DNA from: Glossina fuscipes
Lineage: Eukaryota > Arthropoda > Insecta > Diptera > Glossinidae
Direction: 5' to 3'
Assembly (NCBI RefSeq): GCF_014805625.2
Contig: NW_023998415.1
Span: 654,407 to 718,406, forward strand
DNA length: 64,000 bases
Shown piece by piece: positions 24,556 through 35,010 of this stretch; positions within the stretch are counted from its first letter, which is position 1; every line of letters starts with the position of its first letter. The notes under the pieces were generated by a model. The model saw nothing but the letters and a program-made list of their open reading frames with translations, had not been told where the DNA came from and did not search any database. The translations under genes and the position numbers were made by a program.

Positions 24556-27360
24556 TGTGGTCCAACTTATTGAGCTTTCTTCATTTCGCAAAATTATCGG
24601 GTTGAATGATGTAACTATATAATGAATGTTTGAAAATAAATCGAAATGGCGAGAAAATGTGATAGACTTTTTTCTTGTGTGGTCGAACGTCGTCGAACTG
24701 CAACAATTAACGAAATAAATTGCAAAAATAAATTATCGCACCACAATAGTATTCTTAGAAAGCCACATAAGTTTCCCCGTTCGACTTACTTTTAAATAAA
24801 TCTATTAATCTACAGCATGGAGAGATAAATTTATAGAACATGAAGGCCATGAAGCTTGTAAACCTAACATAATTGGATTTAAAAATTGATTTTAGATAGG
24901 TATTCTACAAAGTCGAACGCTTTCATTTATTACATCACGCTGAAAAGTAAGTGATATTCGTACTGCGAAAATCCGCTCATTTTGAATATTAGTGTAAACA
25001 TTTCCTATTAAGATGACACCACTATTACATGAAGATCCGATAAAAGTTTCATATCGTTCGGCTTATTCTAATTTATAAGTTAGAAAATCTTTCGCAATGG
25101 TTGGAAATTTGAAAGTCAATCAAAGATTTGAAAATGCTAAAGAAACTCTAAAAGACATCACGAATCTTGCTTTTGACATACTTCACTAAATGAACTTTTT
25201 TATTAAATTAGAATTTCAACTGGAACAATTCAATCAAAATAAAGAACGATTTGCAATTGTCTCGTTTGTCTTCTCAATAGTTAAATTGGTTATACCTTAC
25301 ACCGCGCGGAACGGCTTAAGCCCGATCAAAGCCTGTCTGTGTGGTTTTTCATGTAAATTTGTGTTCAAACAACAGGTGGCAATTTTTTAGATATTTTGAC
25401 GAAATTGGATACACTGGTGTGCTTTGACCCAAGGCTGAACACTTATTGGAAATGGTTTGGATCGATATTCTCTTTGACCACTCACCATATAATGCATCAG
25501 TTTGGAAAGTCGTTACATGGAAAAAAATTGCAATATTTAAAATTTCCCGACAAAATCCGCTCTGTAATAATATTTGGACATTCTAAATTGGTATGAAAAA
25601 TTTGATTTGGCTAAGGCAATTTTTTGAGCCCTCTCTGTCAATACAAGAGAGAGCTCTCTCTCCTTCACTTTAAAATATGGGATAACATGAAACTTTAGTG
25701 CCATTGCCCTGCCATTTAATAAATCTTAATATTATATAATAATATGGGTAATTTTGAATTAAAAATTTCTTAAGTGCGTTCTATTCTCACCTAAAATTTA
25801 ACTAAGAAATACAGAAAAATAGAAATATGAAAATCTCACACACTTTAAACTCTATATATATGTTCTAAGTTTAACAATGACAACATTATGAAGCGTAAAG
25901 AGGAGGGGTAAAGACGAGATAATGCGGTTGGCTTCCGTTTAGTTGCTAAATAAGACAAAAAGTATATGTAACTCAGTCTTATAGAACTTTTTAGTTTCCC
26001 TTCTTCCCAGGGAGTTTTTCTTTTTGTCTTAATTAAGTTTTTCTTTTCTTTTTTATTTCTGTTTCAGATAATGTTGAACATGAATCGTATATCTCCGTCC
26101 TTTCCAAGAGTTGGTGTTTTATGAATCATCGCAACATCGATCTTATTTGTGATCATCTGCTTAAATTGTTTTAATATAAATAAAAAATTTTTTTTGATAT
26201 TTTTGCTATCATATGAACATTTACGGGACTATAATAGCGAATTGAAGGCTTCCAGAAATATACGAGGTAAGTATTACATATGTGCCATTTGGAAAAGATT
26301 TTAGAAATAGTTTAGACAAATGCAAAAAAAGAAGAAAAATATAGGATTTGATTCTAAACAATTCTGGCTGCTGAAGAATATTTAAAAAATCATCCTTCAT
26401 AAGAGTCTTATAAAAATATTTAACCATATACATCTACAAAATCCAACACAACATTTAGCTTACAAACCCTGTAAACTAAATTCTTCAGAATTTGTGGAGT
26501 AATGATACAACTAATAGAGAGAACACGTTCTTGTTACATTATTCTCAACCTCTCTCGATCTCTCTCAGTTGCATTGCATAAACTTAAACGACTCAGAGAG
26601 TAATTAAACATATAATTTAAACTCAAAACCAAAATCGTCTCACTTTCTCCGTTTCTCTATTCGATAATTACTTTTGTAACAAACAAGATGAAAAAAGTGT
26701 ACCATGTACGTTGAAAATAAATACTTTTCTAGCTTTAAAAAGTATTAAATTTTTATAGAGATTTCTTAATCACGTTTGTTACAATATTAATTACTAAGGC
26801 TAAACGTATTAAATTGAGCCAGTGTATGTCTATTTTGAGTTTACTGAATGAAATAAACTAAGGGACAATATCTACAAGGATCAAAATTTTTACAATATGT
26901 TCAAAAGTTTAAAGGTCATCTACTCTACACCTATCGGAGGAAAATTAAGCAGTCGAATATCAACATTTCAATGAAAAGATGAAATCTATTTTACTCTTTT
27001 ATATACAATTATTTATTTATAGTTATGATTGTTTCCTTTCATTTTGAACTAAGAGAATCATCACTATACTTAACTTATGTGTAAGTTACACTTTCCAACA
27101 TAAAATTTTCATATATTTTTAGCTTTATTCCTTGCCTTATTTTAAAAATTGAACATACGCCCAATATAATTACAATTTCGTATATATAGAAAGATTATGC
27201 TACATTAGCTATCAAATGGATATGTGCAAGGAAGTACTTTTTTGTTTTATTTTTAAGAAGCGAGCCCAGAAAAGTACTAAATGAAATAAAAACATTTATA
27301 CGCAGTTTCTGCTAATCCGTTTCATAAGTAAACTGAAAACTTGTTTTTAATACATATCGA
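24556..27360. other. 5' flank of trn
   Basis: Apart from the R2 copy at 25.3 kb no repeat or gene is seen. GAGAG/CTCTC motifs recur (25644-25663, 26516-26600). This is the likeliest place for proximal trn enhancers, but I cannot identify specific binding sites beyond GA motifs. Confidence 0.4.
25290..25650 (+). repeat. R2 copy
   Basis: TATACCTTACACCGCGCGGA, GATATTTTGACGAAATTGGA, TTTGACCCAAGGCTGAACAC, ACCACTCACCATATAATGCA and AAAATCCGCTCTGTAATAAT in R2 order. The two small open frames over it are incidental. Confidence 0.65.
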
Positions 27361-27410
27361 ATCTCTCATAAGAGAAGAAGAAAGAGAGTTGAGCAATTTA
27401 TACTCTCTCC
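27361..27410. promoter_or_regulatory. GAGA-motif cluster upstream of trn
   Basis: Seen: ATCTCTC at 27361, AGAGAAG near 27371, AAAGAGAG at 27381-27388 and ACTCTCTCC at 27402-27410, about 115-165 bases upstream of the predicted start. A second group lies at 26516-26522, 26549-26567 and 26595-26600. Known: GAGA factor binds GAGAG-type sites and is common at TATA-less, paused, DPE-type promoters of developmental genes. Inference: this is the promoter-proximal regulatory region of trn. Short GA tracts are also common microsatellite noise in this window. Confidence 0.35.
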
Positions 27411-27519
27411 TCGTTCACTTCAAAGCACCCCACACAGTATTTTTAGGCATTTATTTTACTCGTAAGAGAAGATGACTGACAGTCAACCGAGGTGTAGTTA
27501 AAAACTTTACTTATTTTAG

Positions 27520-27557
27520 AAATCAGTGTAAATCGTTTGTTCATGTTGTGCGGTTGC
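27520..27557 (+). promoter_or_regulatory. Candidate trn core promoter: Inr plus DPE
   Basis: Seen: TCAGTG at 27523-27528 matches five of six positions of the fly initiator TCAKTY, setting +1 at A27525. GGTTGC at 27552-27557 sits exactly at +28 to +33 and matches all six positions of the downstream promoter element consensus (DSWYVY). Position +24 is G, as is preferred in DPE promoters. No TATA box is visible about 30 bases upstream. Known: Inr-DPE function depends strictly on this spacing. Inference: transcription of trn starts here, giving a leader of about 396 bases if it is unspliced. A distal promoter with a spliced leader cannot be excluded. Confidence 0.45.
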
Positions 27558-27772
27558 AGAAGTTTTAGTGTGGCTTGATTTTTGATGCGGTTGTTGTATG
27601 ACGTTTTTATTTTATTTAAGTTCCGGTAAAAACGTAAACAACACGCTATTTATTAAATACATAAGTAAATAAATAAAATACTAATACTAATAAAATTGAA
27701 CCGTGCCAGAAGCGAGCACCTGGATTATCGCTTACGGTGTTTAAACTGTTGTGTGAAAGAATGTAAATGTAA
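27543..27772 (+). promoter_or_regulatory. Upstream ORFs in the trn leader, including tandem ATG-TAA start-stop pairs
   Basis: Seen: short reading frames precede the main start. One spans 27543-27578 (11 codons plus stop), one 27585-27629 (14 codons plus stop), and a further ATG lies at 27598. At 27761-27772 two minimal start-stop elements (ATGTAA) stand back to back in the same frame. Known: short uORFs, and start-stop elements in particular, can stall scanning ribosomes. Inference: they would lower translation of trn if this leader is transcribed unspliced. An intron in the leader could remove them. Confidence 0.3.
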
Positions 27773-27920
27773 ATTTATTGAAATTTTTAAAATTTGGAGA
27801 AGAATTCCAATAGAATAATTTCACATTTTCTCTTAAAACACAAACAAAAAAAAAAATACAAGGCAAAAACGCAAAGTTTTTTAAAATCATCAAAAGCTTT
27901 CTTCTGCACGTCTCTTCAAC

Positions 27921-30155
27921 ATGGCTTCGAAGCTTTTTATAAATTTATCGCTGTTCATGGTTTTTCGCTATGCAATTGCCCTGGCTAATTGTCCCTCGGG
28001 TTGCCAGTGTGATGATAACACGTTAATTGTGCAATGTGGTGAGGGTCAGTTGGATGTTTTGCCGATTGCTTTAAATCCTTCGATACAACGCTTAATTATA
28101 CGAAGCAATAAAATTAAAACAATTGATTCATCTATGCAATTTTATACGGAATTAACATTCTTGGACTTGTCTTCGAATCATTTAGTGAATATACCGCAAC
28201 ATACCTTTGCATATCAGCGTAAATTGCAGGAAATCCATCTAAATCATAATAAAATTGGTCAAATAAACAACAAGACGTTCATTGGATTGACGGCGGTCAC
28301 GGTTTTAAATTTGCGCGGCAATCTCATCTCCGAACTTCATCAGGGCTGTTTCGCTTCTTTGACTAAAATTGAAGAATTGAATTTGGGAGAAAACCGCATC
28401 GGTTTTATTGATCCTAAAGCTTTTGATGGTTTGTCCCAGTTACGTATCTTGTATTTGGATGATAATGCTTTAACGTCGGTACCAGACCCTGTACACTTTC
28501 AGGCTATGCCATCTTTGGCAGAAGTGTACTTGGGTATGAATTCTTTGTTAATGATACCATCGTCTGCGTTTCAAGATCTTAAGGGCTTAACACTCCTCGA
28601 TTTGAAAGGCGCCGGTTTGCGTAATATTTCTCATGACTCTTTTCACGGTTTGGAAGCCTTACGCAGTTTAGATTTATCCGATAACCGATTGTCTCGCATT
28701 CCTACTGTCAGTCTTAGCCCTTTGCTGCGTTTAGAGAACTTAAATCTCGGCCAAAATGACTTCGAAGCAATTCTGGAAGGCGCCTTCGTCGGTCTGAAGC
28801 AACTGAAACATTTAGATATTACAGGTTGTCTGCGTTTAAAGCGGATTATGAATGGCGCTTTTGCTAGCAATTCCAATTTGGAAATTTTAAATTTATCATC
28901 AAACAAAATGTTAATAGAAGTGCAAGAAGGATCCTTAAGTGGCTTACCACATTTACGTGTAGTTTCTTTTAAAGCCAATGCTTTAACAACTTTAGCTGAA
29001 GGCTTATTTCCGTGGAAAGATTTGTCTACTTTGGACATCTCCGAAAATCCAATGGCTTGTGATTGTCGCATAATGTGGTTGCGCAACCTGCTGCTTAGCA
29101 AGAATGCTACCGGCGATATGGTCAACGATGTAATCTGCGAATTTCCCGAACGTTTGAGAGGAGAAGAGCTTAAAAGTTTAAACCCGACCCTATTAGGGTG
29201 TACGCATACTGATCCTAGAAAGCAAGCGTTAATTGGCGCTCTTTTAGTGGGCACTGCCGCAACAATTACAGCCTTAGCTTTGATTTTGTATAGATGTCGC
29301 CATAAGATACGCGAATACATGAAAGGAGGTAATTGGGGTAACTCAGCTTTGGGGCGTAAGGAAAGAGAATATCAGAAAACATTCTGCGATGAAGATTACA
29401 TGACACGCCATCATCCACATCCTTGTAGTTTGGGTATACATTCGACTACCACTTTTCCGAATACTTATACTCCACACCATCCCGGGCAACAACATTACGG
29501 ACCCATGTGCTCTGCGCCGATTACTGATCTGAGTGCTGATAATCAGAAAAATTTTCAGCAGTTGCAAGTTCCCACTAATTCTCTGATAAACGACAAAAAG
29601 TTACTAAAGCCTTGTATGTCAACTGTTGATGATTCTACATCGTTTGTTATGCATATGAAAAACTCTATGAACAATTCGATATTAAATCATTATACAAAAC
29701 CTCATTTTCTGCAGCAAACGGCCGTCGTGGGTGACTCGTGCTATTCTTACGCCGATTTGCCCATAGTACACAATGAAATACAAGAGCAAAAGACACATCC
29801 ACATCATCAACAGCAGAACAGTAACTATCATCATGCGTCAACGTTACATTACGGTACATCGCACGATTACAATAATACCTTAGGAGGATTGGAAGGTGAT
29901 GACATTGATGCTAATTACATTTATAGTAATACTCATTACTCCTTGCCATTGGAGCAAAGTCATGGTTGTTCTAAAACACCTACACCACCTCCGATACCAC
30001 CGGCATTACCTTTGCGTAATCCTCCACAATCGCTACAATCTAACACTACGGGACGGTGTTCGTTTACGCAAAGTAATCAACACAAATATGGAAACTCTGC
30101 CCGCTCAGTGTTACAAAACCAACAGGAAAGCCAGACAATGCGTAACTATCAGTGA
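27921..30155 (+). CDS. trn: Tartan-like leucine-rich-repeat single-pass transmembrane receptor, complete, intronless
   Basis: Seen: 744 codons, no intron. Residues 1-22 form a signal peptide. An LRR N-cap follows (C24, C28, C30, C39), then about 14 leucine-rich repeats of 23-25 residues (roughly 55-378). The LRR C-cap starts with CDC at 380-382 and ends at C427. A 22-residue membrane helix spans 436-457, followed by the basic stop-transfer RCRHKIR. The cytoplasmic tail of about 287 residues is His/Gln-rich, with a conserved-looking GRKEREYQKTFCDEDYM block just inside the membrane and a Pro-rich stretch (about 687-704, TPTPPPIPPALP) that could bind SH3 domains. Several N-glycosylation sequons lie in the ectodomain. 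The ATG is chosen because it opens the signal peptide and has a good fly context (CAACATGG). Known: Tartan and its paralogue Capricious are cell-surface adhesion/affinity proteins in boundary formation, tracheal cell and neuronal targeting. Length and the long tail fit Tartan (737 residues in D. melanogaster) better than Capricious. The assignment is from memory; caps is the main alternative. Confidence 0.85.
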   Translation: MASKLFINLSLFMVFRYAIALANCPSGCQCDDNTLIVQCGEGQLDVLPIALNPSIQRLIIRSNKIKTIDSSMQFYTELTFLDLSSNHLVNIPQHTFAYQRKLQEIHLNHNKIGQINNKTFIGLTAVTVLNLRGNLISELHQGCFASLTKIEELNLGENRIGFIDPKAFDGLSQLRILYLDDNALTSVPDPVHFQAMPSLAEVYLGMNSLLMIPSSAFQDLKGLTLLDLKGAGLRNISHDSFHGLEALRSLDLSDNRLSRIPTVSLSPLLRLENLNLGQNDFEAILEGAFVGLKQLKHLDITGCLRLKRIMNGAFASNSNLEILNLSSNKMLIEVQEGSLSGLPHLRVVSFKANALTTLAEGLFPWKDLSTLDISENPMACDCRIMWLRNLLLSKNATGDMVNDVICEFPERLRGEELKSLNPTLLGCTHTDPRKQALIGALLVGTAATITALALILYRCRHKIREYMKGGNWGNSALGRKEREYQKTFCDEDYMTRHHPHPCSLGIHSTTTFPNTYTPHHPGQQHYGPMCSAPITDLSADNQKNFQQLQVPTNSLINDKKLLKPCMSTVDDSTSFVMHMKNSMNNSILNHYTKPHFLQQTAVVGDSCYSYADLPIVHNEIQEQKTHPHHQQQNSNYHHASTLHYGTSHDYNNTLGGLEGDDIDANYIYSNTHYSLPLEQSHGCSKTPTPPPIPPALPLRNPPQSLQSNTTGRCSFTQSNQHKYGNSARSVLQNQQESQTMRNYQ

Positions 30156-30447
30156 TCGTCAGCCTGCGAACTGAGGTGGTCTGACGATAGAAACAATGAC
30201 GACCCGCTTCCTACCTACAAACACCAAAACCTAAGCATTTACGCTTAGTGGTTAACTGTGATGCCAGACTATCCTAAATTTACCAATTATTATTAACAAG
30301 ATGACTATAGATACTGTTACTGAAGCAGCTAAGTGAAGAAGAGAACCAAGGTAAAGATAAGAAAGAATAAGTAAAACTGAACAAAATTAATATATATATA
30401 TATATAAAATAATATATATGTATATAAACGTATATATATATATACAT
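30156..30447 (+). other. Proximal 3' UTR of trn
   Basis: Sequence directly after the trn stop codon. It has stops in all frames and becomes a (TA)n tract at about 30391-30446 next to the assembly gap. No obvious polyadenylation signal with a downstream element is seen before the gap, so the transcript probably continues across it. Confidence 0.5.
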
Positions 30448-30847
30448 NNNNNNNNNNNNNNNNNNNNNNNNNNNNNNNNNNNNNNNNNNNNNNNNNNNNN
30501 NNNNNNNNNNNNNNNNNNNNNNNNNNNNNNNNNNNNNNNNNNNNNNNNNNNNNNNNNNNNNNNNNNNNNNNNNNNNNNNNNNNNNNNNNNNNNNNNNNNN
30601 NNNNNNNNNNNNNNNNNNNNNNNNNNNNNNNNNNNNNNNNNNNNNNNNNNNNNNNNNNNNNNNNNNNNNNNNNNNNNNNNNNNNNNNNNNNNNNNNNNNN
30701 NNNNNNNNNNNNNNNNNNNNNNNNNNNNNNNNNNNNNNNNNNNNNNNNNNNNNNNNNNNNNNNNNNNNNNNNNNNNNNNNNNNNNNNNNNNNNNNNNNNN
30801 NNNNNNNNNNNNNNNNNNNNNNNNNNNNNNNNNNNNNNNNNNNNNNN
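30448..30847. other. Assembly gap, 400 N
   Basis: An unbroken run of 400 N, flanked on the left by a (TA)n microsatellite. It lies in the presumed 3' UTR of trn. The round length suggests an estimated scaffold gap rather than measured bases. Confidence 0.99.
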
Positions 30848-31169
30848 ATACCTGATGTAATGCAGATAATATTAAAAGTAGCTGAACCCGAGATTGAGAA
30901 AAGACTTTTTAATCAAAATTATTAATTCAGTTTTCCGAAGACCGTTCGAGTTTCGCATTTCTGGAAGTAAATGTGATCTGTACGCGTAATTAAGAAAGAT
31001 TTATTAGATTAGGATGTATTTTGAGAGACTTTTTATATTCAAAGGACTCTTTAGAGTTTCATTTATTTTTTTTCTTTAATTTTTGTTTTTATCAGGTTTT
31101 CAGTTATCAATTAAGAGATTAGCGTCCCCCCAATTATCATAATTCAAATTAGTTCAGAAATGTTTTCAA

Positions 31170-31183
31170 AATAAAGGAATAAA
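31170..31183 (+). terminator. Candidate paired poly(A) signals for trn
   Basis: Two canonical AATAAA hexamers at 31170-31175 and 31178-31183, about 1.0 kb after the stop codon. They are the first closely paired hexamers after the gap. AATAAA occurs often by chance in DNA this A+T-rich, so this is only a candidate end of the transcript. Confidence 0.25.
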
Positions 31184-33919
31184 ATTTGACAAATCTACAA
31201 CGAAATCTGTTTGTTAGAATCGTTGAAGCTCAAGTTGCGATGTAATGTAATTCTTCTGGGATAATTGCAGTAATTTCGTCAAAGTAATTAAATTTCAACC
31301 GAAATTGCGAAAATGTTTGACAACCCCAAAGTCGGACGTAGGGTAAAACCTGCCATACAGTATCTGTGGAGTTTACTTCCCGGTTTCTTTGCATAATTTT
31401 CGATTGATAAGTTGAATACTAAACTTGTTTGGTAAATTTTACTGCGTGCCACAACACTCGTATAGATCGAATTAACATCGTTGGGTAAAGGATTTTAATG
31501 GGAAAATTAAACTTTTCTCGTACAACCAATGAAAGTATTATTGATGCGAATGAACGAGCGAATGTATGTGCTTTAGGAAACAATAACATACACTACGCTA
31601 AGCTACGCTCGAATTGGGAATATGTGCGAATGAATATTAATACACTTTTCTTGGAATATACCTATATGTATGTTATATAATATAGAAAATATTTGGATTT
31701 GATATGCATATTTATCGTATTTAAATTCATCATTTCTACAATAAATTCGTTTATTGTGAAAAACAAATGCGTAAAATCTATACACAAAACAATAAGAATT
31801 AGGGAAACCTTCTCTGTGAGCCTATAGAAAATGCGTGCATTTTGAACTAAAATTAACATTGATATACCGGACAAATAGAAAATTTAGGCAATTTCAATAT
31901 GAAGCGCTATAAAGAATGAAACGAATTACATTTGAAAACAAACCTATGCCAGACTTAATATACGGTTGTAAGCACGCATGGATTTCTCTAATGAAACGAG
32001 AAACTAATGTTCGAGTTTGATAGTAAACTATGTTTATGTATAACTATGGATTTATGTGACGTTTATATTTTTTGTGTGTGCTCTGTATGCGTTTCTCTTA
32101 ATACGATGAATGAAAAGAGTTCGAGCTCGTAGCAAACCATAACCAAAACAGACGAGGAGATAAGTTCAAACCACTCAACAGATGGCGTAACTCACTGCAT
32201 CTTATTATTTTAGCAACTCTCTATCCTTTTTTGGCAAATTAAAGTATTAGTAAATATCGGCATAAAGTTATGCATTCATTACCTTTGCCATGCTTCAACA
32301 TGCTAAGAGATTATCAGACACAAATTATATTTGTATGAAAAGTAAAGAAGTAATTATGATTACATGCAATGTCTACATTCGTAACCGAAGTTGAGCAGCA
32401 GGTGGGAAGAACGACATGAAGTATACCATTTTCAACGCGTAATCAAATGTTAGGATATAACAACAAAAGCGAAACCACCAAAGGCAACTATTTTGCATTT
32501 TACTTTTCGATGAATTCAAACACGCAGGAGTTAGCATGTGATGCAGATCTACACACATATATCTATATTTACCGAACTCACTTATGCCATTTACAAGCTC
32601 ATGAAATAATCGAGATAAAACTAAAGTTTGGGTTATTTTTTATTTAAACATCGCTTACACATGGTTTTTATATTATTACACCAACAGCAAGGTAATCAAG
32701 CTTGGAAGGAAGGCATAGAAAACTTTTTACGAATTATGCTGCTAGATGCAGAGTAAGAATAAAGACCGAAAGAGAGATAGAGGCAGAGAGAAGAGAGAAG
32801 AGAGTTATTACGTCTACGCAGATGTAAAGAGAATCATTTTGCAAAGATTAAGTCAAAACCTTTCAATTTTATATCTCAAAATTTATAAGATTTTTTTATT
32901 TTCTAATATTATTTTATTAAATTAACGATACTAAAATTGTCATCAACTTAGATGTGCTTTGGCTAAAATACCACTATTTACTTTAGTCGTATTACGACCT
33001 TCTCGTTTTCCATCCTTTTATGATGATAGTTGACAGTCATTTATTCTTATTGAGCATTAACATTAGAAATGATAATTGCATAGACCTTGATGATCATAAG
33101 AACGATTATGTCTTTAGGAAATCGTACACAACAAGGTTATCACAGCAGGACATTTTTAGTCAACAAAAAAGGAAAACAAAATAGCTACATATTCAGTCCT
33201 TTTTGAAAAAGAAAAACCTTAAAATTCTTACATTTTGCTAATTTTTTCTTTTGTTACATGTAATCAATTCTCAGCCGTTTTGCTTTATGCCTAGTAACAA
33301 TACTCATCAGTTTTGCTAAATTGCAACCAAGGAAATGATTATTAAATTTATTTTGTATTCGTGTACACTCCTTGTTCTACTTAACTATACCTGTTGTCCC
33401 TATTAGGTGACAATAAGCATTCCGGCATTGTCTGAATTAATATAAAGTATTGTAAGAAGTGAACGCCATCTGTTGCTCAGGGAATCCTATTCAGTTGGAA
33501 TATGATTATTGAAGAAAAAAGAGGGAGTTTCTTTAACTAAAGGCGACCTTAGAAAGAGAAAGAATGATGGTAAGAAAAAGAATATCTTGTACGTGAATAT
33601 CTTCTTATTGAAGCGCAGACTACAAAAGCAGATAAAAAAGAATGAAACTATGCCATTCTCGATATGGAATGTCATATTTGGCGTATTTGAAGAAAATTCC
33701 TACGTACAATAGGAAGAAACCGATCTGTAGCGGACTGAGGTTTATGTAAACGCTGAATTGTTATTTAGGTAAGTTACGTAACACGCATTATTGAATGTGT
33801 TTTCTACAAGTATTAATAACACACGTACAAAATAAGAAAAATATATTAAACTTGCGCTTTACAACAGCGACCGAAGAATTCTACGATACCATTTACGGCA
33901 TGAAACAGTCTACGTCGGT
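31184..33919. other. Intergenic region after trn
   Basis: No convincing ORF, RNA gene or transposon relic seen. Some of it may belong to a longer trn 3' UTR. Confidence 0.4.
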
Positions 33920-35010
33920 TGTAACCCCGTCAATTTGACGGTTATATTTTGTGAGTCGTCATAGTTGCAAAAGTCAAAATAGGAAGCTGAAATTTGGCAT
34001 ATATATGGTTTGATCGATAAGGATCGAAATTATAAGAGGGAACTAAGAAGAAGGGAACTAAGCAGAAACTACTAGAAAACTTCCTCGGAAAACACCAAAA
34101 CTTTTATCATATTTTCGTCTACAACTTTCATTACCATGATTGTCATTATCAATGTTGACGGAGGTTTATTGTGCTTCTTCTGCATTGTGGTCATGTCTGT
34201 AAAGAGATTGCGTCCCTTTTTTAACATCGTATTTTTAATCGATCAAGGAAAGTTTGTTTTAAATTTTCGTTTCTTATCTTTACTTTTGTGACAGAGCGGA
34301 GTCACAAGATTTACCCGTCAAAATGACGGGTTCTCGTAAAAATATAAGCCGAGCCCGCAAGAAACACAACTACAAAGTCATTGTTCGCGTGCTAGGCTGC
34401 GGCCACCACCTTCTCCCTGCTTTCTTTCGTTCTCTTTGCGTTACGCCCGTTGGGGAGATCGTCTGAGTGATTGGTCATAAAGAAAAACGTAAACATCGTC
34501 ATATTTGTATCAAAATAGCAAAAGTGGACGGGCCTCGGAAAAAAATATTTAAAAGAACTGCAGAAGCACATAGAGAAATATGTTCTGCTTATCGAACGAA
34601 TGCTGTAGCATAATGCTACGCTCGACGAAATTGGTGTGCGAAACTTCGTTCTTGAGTTTTTCAGTGAAAGCCTTACCGGGTGATTCGTGAGATTGCAGAA
34701 AAACGTAATTTACTTAAAACAACTGTTAGCGACAGCATAAGAAGACGTGGGGTAAAACGACGCGAAAACGATCCATTTCTGTAGAGAATTGCAACTGCTG
34801 ATGGAAAATGCATGCTATACAATTGTGAGCAAAGCAACAGATCTGGGTCAAAACACACCATGTGTTGGGATTGCAAAGAATTTGTATATTATGAGCCTCT
34901 ACCGTGTAACAATACAATTAAATCTGAAGTATACTCTGAAAAACTATTAAAATTAAATGAAGCCTTCCAGAAGACTTCTTTTTGCTGCAAAAGATCAGAA
35001 ATTTGATGAG
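33920..35010 (+). pseudogene. Candidate decayed piggyBac-like element
   Basis: Seen: 34790-34910 encodes GKCMLYNC followed by twelve residues and then CWDC, a C-x4-C-x12-C-x2-C pattern like the cysteine-rich finger at the C-terminus of piggyBac-type transposases. Just upstream another frame reads DEIGVRNFVLEFFSESLTG, resembling the conserved helix before that finger. Two short palindromes stand at 33931-33946 (CCGTCAATTTGACGG) and 34313-34331 (CCCGTCAAAATGACGGG) and resemble each other. Frames are interrupted by stops. I cannot see the catalytic DDD region, clear TTAA flanks, or a right end, so boundaries and even the family are tentative. Confidence 0.42.

Noticed and set aside
26565..26570. 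Perfect TCAGTT initiator match upstream of trn
   Set aside because: No DPE at +28 and no TATA box; the start at 27525 has better support.
27794..27988. Frame overlapping the trn start
   Set aside because: Has no ATG at its start and is out of frame with trn; the signal peptide and start context favour 27921.
28643..29320. 225-codon open frame antisense to trn
   Set aside because: It lies wholly inside the trn CDS and reflects codon bias on the other strand; no domain, no start context.
29896..30174. 92-codon plus-strand frame overlapping the trn C-terminus
   Set aside because: Out-of-frame shadow of the trn tail; low-complexity.
30418..30855. 145-codon frame across the gap
   Set aside because: Almost entirely N.
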